Shown here piece after piece: positions 16,649 through 26,233 of a DNA stretch of 64,000 bases (positions are counted from its first letter, which is position 1; each line of letters opens with the position of its first letter). A model generated the notes under the pieces. It was given only the letters and a program-made list of their open reading frames with translations. It made no database searches and was not told where the DNA came from. The DNA comes from Gammaproteobacteria bacterium (GTDB taxonomy: Bacteria > Pseudomonadota > Gammaproteobacteria > Francisellales > CACEW01), in assembly GCA_030652335.1 (NCBI GenBank), contig JAUSAW010000018.1, positions 62,001 to 126,000 on the forward strand, written 5' to 3'. The position numbers and the translations under genes are program-made.

Positions 16649-18685
16649 CTACCTGCCTCTTTTGACTTCAACCACGCCTTTTAACTGCTTTAATAAACTC
16701 AAGACTCTTTGCATCTGCTCGGTGTTATGAATCTCGATTAGGGTATAGACGATTAAGGTATCGTCAGTCTTATCGATCATACTCTGTAGGCTTAAGATGC
16801 TTAAGGATTCCTGAGAAAATAAATGGGTTATATCCTTTAAAAGATCGCCACGATTTTGAGCATAAAGGGTTAAATCCACAGGATAGCGGGAGCGGGTATT
16901 TTCACCCCATTTCACCTGAATTAATCGATCTGCATGTTCGGCAGTCACATTCTGCAATACATGACAATCAGCCCGATGCACACTAATGCCGCGCCCTTGG
17001 GTTATATAGCCCATGACCTTATCGCCCATAATAGGTCGGCAACAGCCGGCAGTTCGGGTTAATAGATTATCCACACCATAGACGATGATATCATCATGGC
17101 TGATGGGCTTAGGTTTTTTAAGGCTAATTTCAAATTCAGGTTTATCTAATTCTGCTTCAGGCTCAAGCTTTTCCTCGACGACCTTCTCGCTTAGCTGCTG
17201 CCTAAACCATTGCTGGATTTTTTTACGCGCCTGGTCGGTGACGATATAAGGGGTTTGCCGGCTTAACCAATCTCGGCTGGGCTTAGGCAACTTTCCTAAC
17301 ACAATTTCGACTTTATCGGTAGTCTGCAATGCGCTGCTTAATGGCACCAACTTGCCATTTACCTTAGCGCCCTGACAGCGGTGGCCGACTTCGGTATGAA
17401 TGCGATAGGCAAAATCTAAGGCCGTCGCACCTTTTGCTAGGTCGATCACCTCGCCCTCCGGTGTGAATACGTAAATCTGCTCATCAACCACTTTACTATG
17501 CAAGGCCTGAAGTTCTTGGCTCTCAGAGCCTAATTCTTTTTGCCATTCCAATAAACTTCTAAGCCAGTTAATTCGATTTTCAAGATTAGCATCGCGAACG
17601 CTGCCTTCTTTATAACGCCAATGTGCGGCCACACCTTTTTCGGATTCTTCATGCATAGCAAAGGTACGGATTTGTATCTCGATGCGCTTTTGTTCTGGGC
17701 CAATCACTATGCTATGAATCGAGCGATAACCGTTAGGCTTAGGCGAGCTAATATAATCGCGAAACTCTGAAGCTATTGGTGGCCATAATTCATGCACGCA
17801 GGATAAAGCCACATAACAGGCCGAGACGTCCGGTACCAAAACCCGTAAGGCTTGAACATCGAATAACTTTTCGAAGCTCAGCTGTTTTTTCTGCATTTTA
17901 CGCCAGATGCTATAGATATGCTTAGCTCTACCTGCCACCTCAGCCTTAACGCCCGCCTGCTTTAACGAGACTAATAATTGCGCTTTAATGGTGTCGATAT
18001 AGCGTTCTCGATCGACGCGTTTTTCACGTAAATTTTCTTTAATCTGCTGATAAGGCTCGGCTTCCAAGCATGCGAAAGCCCTATCTTCAAGCTCCCATTT
18101 AATTTGGCCTATACCTAACCTATTCGCGAGCGGCGCATAGACATTCATCATCTCAAAGGCTAATAATTGGCGCTTAGCTGGAGTAAAAGTCTTAATCGCT
18201 CGCATAATACACACGCATTCGGCCAATTTAACCAAGACCACTCGAACATCATTTACCATGGCTAAAATCATCTTACGATAACGCTCGACTTGCTCGGCCT
18301 TGGACTTGGCATTTTTTTGCGAGCCTTGAGCCAATGGTAGGCTTATGGCAGATTGAATGATTCGCAATGGGGCCTGACCAAACTCAAGTTGAATGGTTTC
18401 GGCCGAGACGATATTTTGATGAAGCAGCTCATATAATAAGGCAGCAATAAGGGCTTCGTGATCGGCTTTTAATTCGGTCAAAATACTAGCCATTATTAAA
18501 CCCTGAGCAAAACAATTGCTGGCATAAGCCGAGGGTAAATCGGCACCATGCTTTTGACAAAACTCTGTAGCGGACTGGATTAAGCTTAACTGAGGGCCTT
18601 GATACTGGCGGGCAATAAGGTCTAGCCATGCTTTGCTGTCGATACTGCCGTCTTCCAACAAAGTTATGCTCGAATTAACCCGCAC
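16649..18685 (-). CDS. relA: GTP pyrophosphokinase RelA ((p)ppGpp synthetase I)
   Basis: A 678-aa protein with a GTG start (GGGG upstream). Domain order: an N-terminal hydrolase-like domain in which the catalytic HD is missing (ALLYELLHQ), as expected for the synthetase-only RelA; a synthetase domain with FDVQALRVLV, SPKPNGYRSIHSIVIGP and EIQIRTFAMHEESEKGVAAHW; a TGS domain (YVFTPEGEVIDLAKGATALD); a zinc-finger-like region (AGCCRPIMGDKVMGYI); and a C-terminal ACT domain. It makes (p)ppGpp on stalled ribosomes. It is 10 bp downstream of rlmD, the classic gammaproteobacterial pair. Confidence 0.95.
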   Translation of the reverse strand: MRVNSSITLLEDGSIDSKAWLDLIARQYQGPQLSLIQSATEFCQKHGADLPSAYASNCFAQGLIMASILTELKADHEALIAALLYELLHQNIVSAETIQLEFGQAPLRIIQSAISLPLAQGSQKNAKSKAEQVERYRKMILAMVNDVRVVLVKLAECVCIMRAIKTFTPAKRQLLAFEMMNVYAPLANRLGIGQIKWELEDRAFACLEAEPYQQIKENLREKRVDRERYIDTIKAQLLVSLKQAGVKAEVAGRAKHIYSIWRKMQKKQLSFEKLFDVQALRVLVPDVSACYVALSCVHELWPPIASEFRDYISSPKPNGYRSIHSIVIGPEQKRIEIQIRTFAMHEESEKGVAAHWRYKEGSVRDANLENRINWLRSLLEWQKELGSESQELQALHSKVVDEQIYVFTPEGEVIDLAKGATALDFAYRIHTEVGHRCQGAKVNGKLVPLSSALQTTDKVEIVLGKLPKPSRDWLSRQTPYIVTDQARKKIQQWFRQQLSEKVVEEKLEPEAELDKPEFEISLKKPKPISHDDIIVYGVDNLLTRTAGCCRPIMGDKVMGYITQGRGISVHRADCHVLQNVTAEHADRLIQVKWGENTRSRYPVDLTLYAQNRGDLLKDITHLFSQESLSILSLQSMIDKTDDTLIVYTLIEIHNTEQMQRVLSLLKQLKGVVEVKRGR

Positions 18686-18695
18686 CTTAATACCC

Positions 18696-20018
18696 CTACT
18701 TCGTAAATAAAGCTATCGACTCCACATGCGAGGTATGAGGAAACATATCCATTACGCCTGCTTGTTCAAGCTTATAGCCTAGTTTATTCACCAGAATACC
18801 AGCATCCCGTGCTAGAGTGGCCGGGTTACATGAAATATAGACTATTCTTTTGGCTTTAAGCGCGCCTAATTGCAAAATAATCTGTTCGGCGCCTGCTCTT
18901 GGCGGATCCAATAGGATCTTATCGTAAGTTTGCTGCATAAAGTCTTGCTTGCTTACATCTTCAAATAGATTGGCAGCAAAAAACTCTACGTTATCGAGCT
19001 GGTTGCGTTTAGCGTTTAGGCCGGCACGCTCAGTCATTTTTGCATCGCCTTCAACCCCAACTACATGCTTAGCGTAACGGGCCAATGGCAAGGTGAAGTT
19101 ACCCAACCCGCAGAATAAATCTAAAATCTTATCGGTGGCTTGAATATCCAATAACTCGATGGCTAAATTTAGCATCTGACGATTAAGCGACATATTCACC
19201 TGAGTAAAATCGCTAGGATGAAACTGCATCTCGATCTTATGTTCTGGCAGGCTATAAGATAATAAATCATCGACCTGCTCTGGATACACCAAATGAACAG
19301 TGTCGGGGCCTTTAGGCTGCAAATACATCCAAAAATCATGTAGCTTGGCAAATTCATTAATCGATAATAGGTCTTTTTCAGACAAAGGCTCTAGATGGCG
19401 AATAATAGTGGCCGCACGGTGATCATCTACCGCGACTTCAAGCTGAGGGATTTCAGAGGCTGCGTCTAAGCTGCTAATCCATTCGCGCAATAGATGAATG
19501 CGTTCGCCAATTAAGGGATGCAAAACCTCACAACGCTGCATATCGGTAATAAAGCGCGGGTCTTGCTCGCGAAAGCCTACTAAGGCTCCGCCTTTTTTAG
19601 CGACAAATTTAACGCTTAAGCGGCCTTTTTGGCGATAAGCCCAAATGGCTGCCTGCAAAGGTTCCAACCATTTCTCGGGGCTGACTTGCCCGAAATGTAA
19701 AAATTGTTCGGCCAGGACTGTTTGTTTGAATTGGATTTGGGCGGCTGGGGCAATATGTTGCAAACTGCAACCGCCGCAGCGACCGAATACGGCGCAAGGA
19801 GGCTCGACTCGATCGGGCGAGGCGCTAATCACTTCGACTAGATGACCTTCATCGAGCTGAGATTTGCGGCGAGTATAGCGAAACTTAACCTCTTCACCTG
19901 GCAGGGCATTATTGATAAAAGTGGCCTTACCCTCTATAAAGGCAATTCCTCGGCCTTCGTGGCTAAGCTTACTGATAGTAGCAATCGCTTCTTCACCACT
20001 TTGTCTCTCTTTTTTCAT
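18696..20018 (-). CDS. rlmD: 23S rRNA (uracil-1939-C5) methyltransferase
   Basis: A 440-aa protein of the RlmD/RumA family. An N-terminal TRAM domain (residues about 10-65, SHEGRGIAFIEGK) is followed by the 4Fe-4S cysteines in PPCAVFGRCGGCSLQH, the SAM-binding motif LDLFCGLGNFTLPLA, DPPRAGAEQ and the catalytic Cys in YISCNPATLARD. It methylates U1939 of 23S rRNA. Located upstream of relA as in enterobacteria; divergent from the CBS-domain gene. Confidence 0.95.
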   Translation of the reverse strand: MKKERQSGEEAIATISKLSHEGRGIAFIEGKATFINNALPGEEVKFRYTRRKSQLDEGHLVEVISASPDRVEPPCAVFGRCGGCSLQHIAPAAQIQFKQTVLAEQFLHFGQVSPEKWLEPLQAAIWAYRQKGRLSVKFVAKKGGALVGFREQDPRFITDMQRCEVLHPLIGERIHLLREWISSLDAASEIPQLEVAVDDHRAATIIRHLEPLSEKDLLSINEFAKLHDFWMYLQPKGPDTVHLVYPEQVDDLLSYSLPEHKIEMQFHPSDFTQVNMSLNRQMLNLAIELLDIQATDKILDLFCGLGNFTLPLARYAKHVVGVEGDAKMTERAGLNAKRNQLDNVEFFAANLFEDVSKQDFMQQTYDKILLDPPRAGAEQIILQLGALKAKRIVYISCNPATLARDAGILVNKLGYKLEQAGVMDMFPHTSHVESIALFTK

Positions 20019-20124
20019 TTAATCCTTACCTTTTGATTCTGCAACTTAAAACTAGCCGTATTTTAAAAATAGGGATAATATACCAAATGAAGCCGAAAAA
20101 ATACTTGAAGGACGCGAGACGTTT

Positions 20125-20712
20125 ATGAATCATCCGTATGTATTGCTTGAAACGGGCAAACTAAAACCTAAGACCACTTATTTTCATCCTGAACAATGTC
20201 CTGAAGTCGTTCATTTAGATAGCCCTGCTATCGATGTGATGACCGATTTTAAGATTCGCCCCCCTCAAACGGCTAGTTCTGACACCACTATTCACCAAGC
20301 CTTAGAAGAAATGAAGCTGACTAAAACGCGCTCTCTGTTGGTAGTCGATAAAGAAGATCATATTATTGGCCTTATTACGGCTCGCGATATCCAGGGGATT
20401 AAAGCGGGGATGGTGGCCCGTGAAAACGATATTACTATGCCTGAAGTAACTGTGGCTATGATGATGATTCCCTACGACAAGCTTCCAGCTCTTAATATAA
20501 AAACCCTTAGCAATGCTCGAGTAGGCCATATTCGCCGCTTGATTCACGAGCTAGGCGTTAACTATATTATGGTGGTTGAGGACAGCAAAGAGGGGAATGA
20601 AATGGTAAGAGGCTATTTCTCTATTTCACGCATTAGCCGTCAATTAGGTGAAAACTTATCGGGCGATCTAAGCTCGCATTCCATCGCGGATATTAATAAG
20701 CGCTTAACCTAG
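20125..20712 (+). CDS. CBS-domain pair protein
   Basis: A 195-aa soluble protein with two CBS domains, at about residues 45-100 (TTIHQALEEMKLTKTRSLLVVDKEDHIIGLIT begins the first) and 110-185 (ending YIMVVEDSKEGNEMVRGYFS). Such stand-alone CBS pairs bind adenosyl ligands and act as energy or metabolite sensors. AAGGA lies upstream of the ATG. No enzyme domain is attached, and neither neighbour reveals a partner. Confidence 0.82.
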   Translation: MNHPYVLLETGKLKPKTTYFHPEQCPEVVHLDSPAIDVMTDFKIRPPQTASSDTTIHQALEEMKLTKTRSLLVVDKEDHIIGLITARDIQGIKAGMVARENDITMPEVTVAMMMIPYDKLPALNIKTLSNARVGHIRRLIHELGVNYIMVVEDSKEGNEMVRGYFSISRISRQLGENLSGDLSSHSIADINKRLT

Positions 20713-20758
20713 AATCCTAATCAAAGCAACTTGTAATGCTTTACCCGATGGGCGAAAA

Positions 20759-21103
20759 TTAATGGCTATCGGGTTCAGTTGCACTGCAACAGGTATTTGT
20801 CACCACAGGTGCTACCACATAACAACCTATACATCCGGCCACTGCAGTTGAACCATAAGTAATACCTACAGCCATACATGTATAATGAGCAATGCTTAAT
20901 TCTCCCCAATAAAGATTAGCGCCTGCAACCGCTCCTGCAGACATAAGAGCGGAAACTATACGTATCGATTTATGGTTTTCACCTATTTTTTGAAAAGCCG
21001 CTGTCGTTGAAAAAATACCAGGAAGATCACACATAGGGCTAGGCCTTGGCGCCTCAACCATATGTACAGGTGTTTCGAATAAGTTCGTATAGTTTCCTTG
21101 CAT
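20759..21103 (-). CDS. Hypothetical small Cys-containing membrane protein
   Basis: A 114-aa protein of unknown family. After a polar N-terminus of about 45 residues come two hydrophobic stretches (IRIVSALMSAGAVAGANLYW and MAVGITYGSTAVAGCIGCYVV), the second carrying several Cys, then a short tail VTNTCCSATEPDSH. There is no classical signal peptide. It is a monocistronic gene with the divergent amino-acid permease operon next to its start. Similar short Cys-bearing membrane proteins recur at 11460-11693. Confidence 0.5.
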   Translation of the reverse strand: MQGNYTNLFETPVHMVEAPRPSPMCDLPGIFSTTAAFQKIGENHKSIRIVSALMSAGAVAGANLYWGELSIAHYTCMAVGITYGSTAVAGCIGCYVVAPVVTNTCCSATEPDSH

Positions 21104-21272
21104 GTCGTTATCCTTGTTTATTGGGCATTAGAAGTAAAAACTTGCCGGCATTCAAGCTTCTAAGTGATGCTCTTCCAGTAACAACTCCCTTCTTTTTAAT
21201 GACTGTACACTTATTGATCTGACTATAATATGATCATACAATAACCTAAGTTCTTACCATTAGGGGATTCAT

Positions 21273-22658
21273 ATGAGCAATCAATCATTCCAACCTAAAA
21301 AAATCATGGGCGTGTTTAGCCTAGTGATGATCAATGTTATTGCGGTCGATAGCCTACGCTCACTGCCCGCTACCGCTCAATACGGCTTTTCGGTGGTATT
21401 TTATTATCTATTTGCCGGCCTGCTGTTTTTTATTCCCACGGCCTTAATCGCCGGGGAGCTAGCCACCGGCTGGCCTGAAACCGGAGGCATTTATGTCTGG
21501 GCTAAGACGGCCTTTAATACGCGAATCGCCTTTCTGCTGGTCTGTTTGCAATGGACTTATAATGTATGCTGGTATCCGACCATCTTATCCTTAATGGCGG
21601 CGACACTGGCTTATTGCATAAACCCTGCGCTTAGCCATAATCATACTTATATGTTTGCCAGCATTATGATTATGTTCTGGGGCATCGCCCTAATAAATTG
21701 TCTTGGTATGAAATGCTCTAATTACCTCACTTCATTTTCATCCTTAGTCGGCACCTTAATTCCGATTGGATTGGTTATAGTATTAGGCGGAATTTGGCTG
21801 CTGAGCGGGCATCATTCTGAGATCAGCTTTAGCTTGCATAGCTTTATCCCAACCTTTAGTAATTTTCATTGCCTGGCTTTTTTTACCTTGGTTTTATTTA
21901 GCTTAATGGGCATGGAAATGTCCGCTATTCACGCCAAGGAAGTTAAAAATCCGCAGCGTGACTATCCTAAGGCATTATTAATTTCAGGCACTTTAATTTT
22001 AGGCTCCTTTATCTTTGCCTCTCTAGCGATTGCGGTGGTTGTGCCTTCCCATCAGTTAAATGTTGTAACCGGCTTATTAGAAGCCTATCAATTATTTTTT
22101 ACGAGCTTTCATATGCGCTGGATGATGCCCATACTCGCCCTATTGATGGTATGCGGGGGAGCCGGTGGCGTTGGGGCGTGGTTACTTGGCCCGGTTAAAG
22201 CCTTATTAGTCGCCAGTCAAGATGGATTATTGCCACCAGCCTTAAGCGTAGTAAACCGCTTTAACGCTCCCTATCGATTAATTATTCTGCAAGGCTTAGT
22301 GTTTATGGCATTGAGCACGGCCTTTTTATTTATGCCTTCGGTAAGCGCGGGGTTTTGGTTGCTTAGCGATTTAGCCGCCCAGCTGTCTCTGCTTTTTTAT
22401 ATCGGTCTATTTGTGGTGGCTATACGCTTACGCTATGCGCACCCGGAAGTAAAAAGAGCGTTTAACATTCCCTTTGGCAAAGCAGGAATGTGGGCCTTAT
22501 GTATTTCTGGCATAACGTGTTGTGCCTTTACTATCGGAGCAGGATTTCTGCCCCCTGCCGGCATTGAAATGGGCAGCCTGATTCGTTTCGAACTCTTTCT
22601 TATAGGGGGCATTATAGTTTCCTGCTGCCTTCCTCTACTCATTGCCAGGGGCAAATAA
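21273..22658 (+). CDS. APC-family amino-acid permease (GadC/glutamate-type)
   Basis: A 461-aa transporter of about 12 helices. The first helix reads FSLVMINVIAVDSLRSLP and is followed by GELATGWPETGGIYVWAKTAF, the APC signature, and MGMEMSAIHAKEVKNPQRDYP in helix 6, typical of the glutamate/GABA antiporter-like branch common in intracellular gammaproteobacteria. It is the first gene of a five-gene run (permease, racemase, AzlC, AzlD, POT transporter). TTAGGGGATTC precedes the ATG. Confidence 0.85.
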   Translation: MSNQSFQPKKIMGVFSLVMINVIAVDSLRSLPATAQYGFSVVFYYLFAGLLFFIPTALIAGELATGWPETGGIYVWAKTAFNTRIAFLLVCLQWTYNVCWYPTILSLMAATLAYCINPALSHNHTYMFASIMIMFWGIALINCLGMKCSNYLTSFSSLVGTLIPIGLVIVLGGIWLLSGHHSEISFSLHSFIPTFSNFHCLAFFTLVLFSLMGMEMSAIHAKEVKNPQRDYPKALLISGTLILGSFIFASLAIAVVVPSHQLNVVTGLLEAYQLFFTSFHMRWMMPILALLMVCGGAGGVGAWLLGPVKALLVASQDGLLPPALSVVNRFNAPYRLIILQGLVFMALSTAFLFMPSVSAGFWLLSDLAAQLSLLFYIGLFVVAIRLRYAHPEVKRAFNIPFGKAGMWALCISGITCCAFTIGAGFLPPAGIEMGSLIRFELFLIGGIIVSCCLPLLIARGK

Positions 22659-23366
22659 ATGGCGGCGGGCGCCAAACCCAGGATTGGCATTATTTCTGGG
22701 GCAGGCCCTATGGCAGGTATCAGTTTATTAAAGCAAATTATAGTAGGCTGCCAAAAACGCGGAGCCTGGAAAGATGCGGACTTCCCCGAGATCCATTTAC
22801 TTAGCTTCCCTTTTTCTGACATGCTAAGCGTTGAGTCCAAGCCTGAAAAAGTTCGAGCCGAGCTAGCGCATTGTATCAAGCAACTGGAAAACCACTGCGA
22901 GCATATACTAATCGCTTGCAATACCTTGCACCTATTTTTACCTGAACCGCCTCCTCACCTTTTGGTTCATTTAATTAGCCTAATAAAATCTCGTCTTCCC
23001 AAAAATTCAAAGCCCCTAATACTCGCAAGTTTAAGCTCGGCTACCGAAAACTTACATGGCCGCTTATTGGGAATAGAGTGTGAATATTGGGACCCCATAG
23101 AAAGTCAAAAAACCATCGATGCTATTTTAAAAGGCCAGTCGCCTGCGCTCGACTGGATACTGGATCTCGCTAAAACCCGTACGCTAATCTTAGGCTGCAC
23201 CGAATATAGCTTAGCGTTCGAAGATATGCCTAGTACCGCCTCTATAATCGACCCCTTAAAATTAGCCTGTGAATACTGTGTAAATTTAAGCTATCCCAAG
23301 CTAACAACCGAGACTTTTTTTAAAGCGCCCAGCCCTATAGTGGGAGAATTAGCATGCTCCCCTTAA
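22659..23366 (+). CDS. Aspartate/glutamate racemase family protein
   Basis: A 235-aa protein with the N-terminal IGIISGAGPMAG loop and the two catalytic cysteines of cofactor-independent racemases: C87 in IACNTLHLF and C180 in LGCTEYSL. It probably interconverts D- and L-Asp or -Glu. It starts on the base after the permease stop codon and overlaps the next gene (azlC) by 13 bp, so translation is probably coupled. Sitting between amino-acid transporters suggests use or disposal of an acidic D-amino acid. Confidence 0.85.
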   Translation: MAAGAKPRIGIISGAGPMAGISLLKQIIVGCQKRGAWKDADFPEIHLLSFPFSDMLSVESKPEKVRAELAHCIKQLENHCEHILIACNTLHLFLPEPPPHLLVHLISLIKSRLPKNSKPLILASLSSATENLHGRLLGIECEYWDPIESQKTIDAILKGQSPALDWILDLAKTRTLILGCTEYSLAFEDMPSTASIIDPLKLACEYCVNLSYPKLTTETFFKAPSPIVGELACSP

Positions 23367-24061
23367 AGCGCACTGACTATAAGCAAGGCTGGCATAGAGG
23401 CCTTATCGAATCGATTTCTATAAGTTTAGCTGGCGGTTTATTCGGCTTAGGTGTCGGCGCCTTAGCCAGTGAAAATGGCTTAAGCTTTATGCAATCCGCC
23501 CTAATGAGTGTCACCATGTATGCGGGGGCCGCTCAAGTTATCGCTATTGGGATGCTAAGCGCGCCCTTTAGCCTGCCAGTTTTATTGCTGACCGTGCTAT
23601 TAATTACCGCTAGATATGGATTAATGAGCTTTTCGCTGCGGGCTTATTTTGAAAAAGTCTCCTGGCGCTCACTAGCGCTTAGCCTGCATACCGTAATGGA
23701 TGAAAACTGGGCCCTAACCCTGCTCAGGGCTAGAACCCATCGCAGCGCCCTATTCTTATACGGTTATTTTCTAGGTTCAGGGGTATTGGCTTATATCATC
23801 TATGTAGCCTCTAGCATGCTCGGCTATATCGCGATCAAGGCATATCACCACAGCCAGATTATCGAATTAAGTTTCGTCTTTAGCGCCGTTTTTATCGCGA
23901 TGCTAAGCGGCTCCTGGCGCGGCAAAAAAGATATTCTGCCTTGGGTGGCAAGCTTTATATTAGCCATTATGTTCAAAAAGCTCTTGCCTGGCAGCTTATA
24001 TATAGTCAGCGCCGGCGTTCTCGCTAGCCTTATAGGATTAGCCTATGAATCCTTCGAATAG
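23354..24061 (+). CDS. azlC: AzlC-family amino-acid exporter, large subunit
   Basis: A 235-aa membrane protein. The first helices GLFGLGVGALASENGLSFMQ and SVTMYAGAAQVIAI are the AzlC signature. Together with AzlD it forms a branched-chain amino-acid (or analogue) exporter in the inner membrane. GGGAGAATTAGC precedes its ATG. It overlaps both the racemase gene and azlD. The length is normal for AzlC. Confidence 0.9.
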   Translation: MLPLKRTDYKQGWHRGLIESISISLAGGLFGLGVGALASENGLSFMQSALMSVTMYAGAAQVIAIGMLSAPFSLPVLLLTVLLITARYGLMSFSLRAYFEKVSWRSLALSLHTVMDENWALTLLRARTHRSALFLYGYFLGSGVLAYIIYVASSMLGYIAIKAYHHSQIIELSFVFSAVFIAMLSGSWRGKKDILPWVASFILAIMFKKLLPGSLYIVSAGVLASLIGLAYESFE

Positions 24062-24347
24062 AATCTATCTGGCCATCGCCCTTATGTCCCTCGTAATTTA
24101 CAGCTTGCGAATAGGCGGATTTTATCTTGCCGGGCGCATAAAATTTTCCCCCAAACTGAAAGCCTGGCTTGATAGCTTACCTGGCTGCCTATTAATGGCT
24201 ATTATCGCGCCCAACCTAATTCACGCCCCTATTAGCCATTGGTTAGCAGCTCTTATCATTATTGTAGTTATGCATAAAACTCAGCAACTGTTTCTCTCGC
24301 TAGTAATTGGCTTAGGCTTCCTGATTATTTACCCCTATTTACCTTAA
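24045..24347 (+). CDS. azlD: AzlD-family amino-acid exporter, small subunit
   Basis: A 100-aa protein of four hydrophobic segments containing YSLRIGGFYLAGRIKF and LDSLPGCLLMAIIAP, typical AzlD motifs. It starts inside azlC (17-bp overlap), as AzlCD pairs usually do, and is followed 14 bp later by the POT transporter gene. Confidence 0.9.
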   Translation: MNPSNRIYLAIALMSLVIYSLRIGGFYLAGRIKFSPKLKAWLDSLPGCLLMAIIAPNLIHAPISHWLAALIIIVVMHKTQQLFLSLVIGLGFLIIYPYLP

Positions 24348-24361
24348 GAAAGGAGACTAAA

Positions 24362-25792
24362 GTGCAGGCAGAACACTCTCATCAAAAAGCGGCTTACTTT
24401 ATTATCGCGGTGGTCATGTGGGAATTTTTTAGTTACTTCGGCATGCAGGCCCTATTGATTTTATATTTAACGCACAAGCTGCACATGCCCGATATCCAGG
24501 CCTACGCCATTTATGGAGGCTTTACCTCGCTGATTTTTGTGACACCCATTATCGGTGGATGGTTAGCCGATAAATACTGCGGCTATCGTTATGCCGTAAT
24601 CTGGGGCTGCCTATTAATTATAGCCGGCCATTTAAGTTTAGGGCTTAATACTAAAGGGCTTTATATCGGATTAAGTTTTTTAATCTTGGGGATAGGGCTC
24701 TTTAAAAGCAATGCCATTTGCCTAATTGCTGAATGTTATCCGCATAATCAAACAGCCAAAAGCGCTGCCTTCGTGTGGTATTATGTCAGCGGCAATCTGG
24801 GTGCCGTAGCCTCACAACTGCTCTGCCCTTATTTAGCACATCATTACGACTGGCAAATAGGGTTTATGGCGGCGGCCGGCGGCATGCTTATGGGACTAGC
24901 CACCTTAATCGCTTCCCCCACATACTTTCACTGGTATCGCTCTCACCTCCCTCAGTCAAACTGGCTGAAATTAGCTAAACCTACTCAAACGGGAATTAGT
25001 CTCAGCTTAATAGGCTTAAGCTTTGCGCTGGTCTATATGGTATTGAACAAACTTTGGGTAGGCTATCTATTGGTGTTTGTTTTGCTGGTTTCAGCCTGGA
25101 TCTTTTATTCTATCTATAAGCAGGCTAACGAGACCCAAAGGAAGTCATTAATTCTGATCGTGGTATTAACCGGCTTTGCGACCCTATTTTGGATCTTTGA
25201 CCAACAGGGCTCAAGTTCGATTTCCTTATTTATCGATCGCTATATCGATCGCCATATCGGTAATTTTACTGTACCTACCGGTTGGTTTCAGGCTATTAAT
25301 CCTGGGGTGATATTACTGACCGGTGGTTTAATGGCCTGGGGTTGGAAGGCTTTAGGAAAACGAGGCATTAGACCCAAACCCCTCTTTAAGCTTAGTATCG
25401 CCATGTTGCTATTAGCTTTAGGATTTTTACTCATTGCCTATGGGGCGGATCAGGCCTATCACTATCAATTTGCCGCCATGACGTATCCGGTTTTAGGCTT
25501 GGCCTTAATTGGCAGTGCCGAGGTTTTTGTCGATCCGGTGCTGCTGGCTTGCATCACTGATAATGCTCCGCCTCATTCAGAAGGCCGGTTAATCGCCATC
25601 TATTATTTAGCCGTTGGCGCGGTGGCTAATTATTTAGCCGCTAAAGTCGCCGATCTAACCATCGACCCCGATCATGTACAGGCCACGGCATTGGCTTATC
25701 ATCAGGCCTATATGCAGATTTTAGCTGTTGCCCTATTCCTCTTTACCTTATTAGTTATCGCACTAAAGTCACGAAAGTTCTTAAAAATGTGA
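24362..25792 (+). CDS. POT/PTR2 proton-dependent oligopeptide transporter
   Basis: A 476-aa MFS-type protein with a GTG start behind AAGGAGACTAAA. Early sequence WEFFSYFGMQALLILYL corresponds to the ExxERFxYY region of POT carriers, here with Phe-Phe-Ser in place of the Glu-Arg (E..F.SYFG), so the classic proton-coupling ExxE[RK] signature is altered. GGWLADKYCGYRYAV and GIGLFKSNAICLIAECYP match PTR2 family signatures. Expected role: uptake of di- or tripeptides. Last gene of the amino-acid operon. Confidence 0.82.
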   Translation: MQAEHSHQKAAYFIIAVVMWEFFSYFGMQALLILYLTHKLHMPDIQAYAIYGGFTSLIFVTPIIGGWLADKYCGYRYAVIWGCLLIIAGHLSLGLNTKGLYIGLSFLILGIGLFKSNAICLIAECYPHNQTAKSAAFVWYYVSGNLGAVASQLLCPYLAHHYDWQIGFMAAAGGMLMGLATLIASPTYFHWYRSHLPQSNWLKLAKPTQTGISLSLIGLSFALVYMVLNKLWVGYLLVFVLLVSAWIFYSIYKQANETQRKSLILIVVLTGFATLFWIFDQQGSSSISLFIDRYIDRHIGNFTVPTGWFQAINPGVILLTGGLMAWGWKALGKRGIRPKPLFKLSIAMLLLALGFLLIAYGADQAYHYQFAAMTYPVLGLALIGSAEVFVDPVLLACITDNAPPHSEGRLIAIYYLAVGAVANYLAAKVADLTIDPDHVQATALAYHQAYMQILAVALFLFTLLVIALKSRKFLKM

Positions 25793-25806
25793 TAATGGCT
25801 ATTTAC

Positions 25807-25837
25807 GGGCGCTAAAATTTTCGATATCATGGCGCCC
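25807..25837. terminator. Hairpin after the amino-acid/peptide operon
   Basis: GGGCGC (25807-25812) and GCGCCC (25832-25837) form a perfect 6-bp stem with a 19-nt loop, 15 bp after the last stop of the operon. There is only a weak T content afterwards, so it may be a weak terminator ahead of tRNA-Asn. Confidence 0.4.
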
Positions 25838-25896
25838 TATTCGTAATTGACCGATAGTTATTTAAGGCGCTACGTTTAGGTAGTAATATCCGATAT

Positions 25897-25972
25897 TCCC
25901 TGATAGCTCAGTCGGTAGAGCAATTGACTGTTAATCAATGGGTCACTGGTTCGAGTCCAGTTCAGGGAGCCA
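25897..25972 (+). tRNA. tRNA-Asn (GTT)
   Basis: A 76-nt cloverleaf with acceptor stem TCCCTGA/TCAGGGA, D-arm GCTCAGTCGGTAGAGC, anticodon stem ATTGA/TCAAT around loop CTGTTAA (anticodon GTT at 25930-25932), T-arm CTGGTTCGAGTCCAG and an encoded CCA end (25970-25972). Its 3' end is duplicated 700 bp downstream, so it has probably been used as an integration site. Confidence 0.97.
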
Positions 25973-25975
25973 CTT

Positions 25976-26233
25976 TTATCGATACACTTCTTTTCTATGC
26001 GCTATGTGCACAACCAAAATCCAAACCTCAATATCACTGAAGCTATAGATAACTCGATAATCGCCAATACGGTATCGCCACAGTTCGTCTTTATTACCTT
26101 TTAAGGGAATGCCAAGCCGAGGGTCCTTAGCTAGCTTATTGCTTATGTCTTGCAGTATCTTCTCGCCTTCCTTTTTAGCGATTTTTCGTAAATCCTTTTC
26201 GACAGATGACTTAAATTTTACTTTATAGCTCAT
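25976..26233 (-). CDS. RelE/ParE-superfamily toxin
   Basis: An 85-aa basic protein: MSYKVKFKSSVEKDLRKIAK at the start, LKGNKDELWRYRIGDYRVIY in the middle and HIAHRKEVYR at the end. This is the RelE fold, with the RIGDYRVIY strand and terminal H.R..Y typical of mRNA-cleaving RelE toxins. It overlaps the upstream antitoxin gene by 4 bp. Its stop codon lies only three bases after the tRNA-Asn CCA. Confidence 0.92.
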   Translation of the reverse strand: MSYKVKFKSSVEKDLRKIAKKEGEKILQDISNKLAKDPRLGIPLKGNKDELWRYRIGDYRVIYSFSDIEVWILVVHIAHRKEVYR

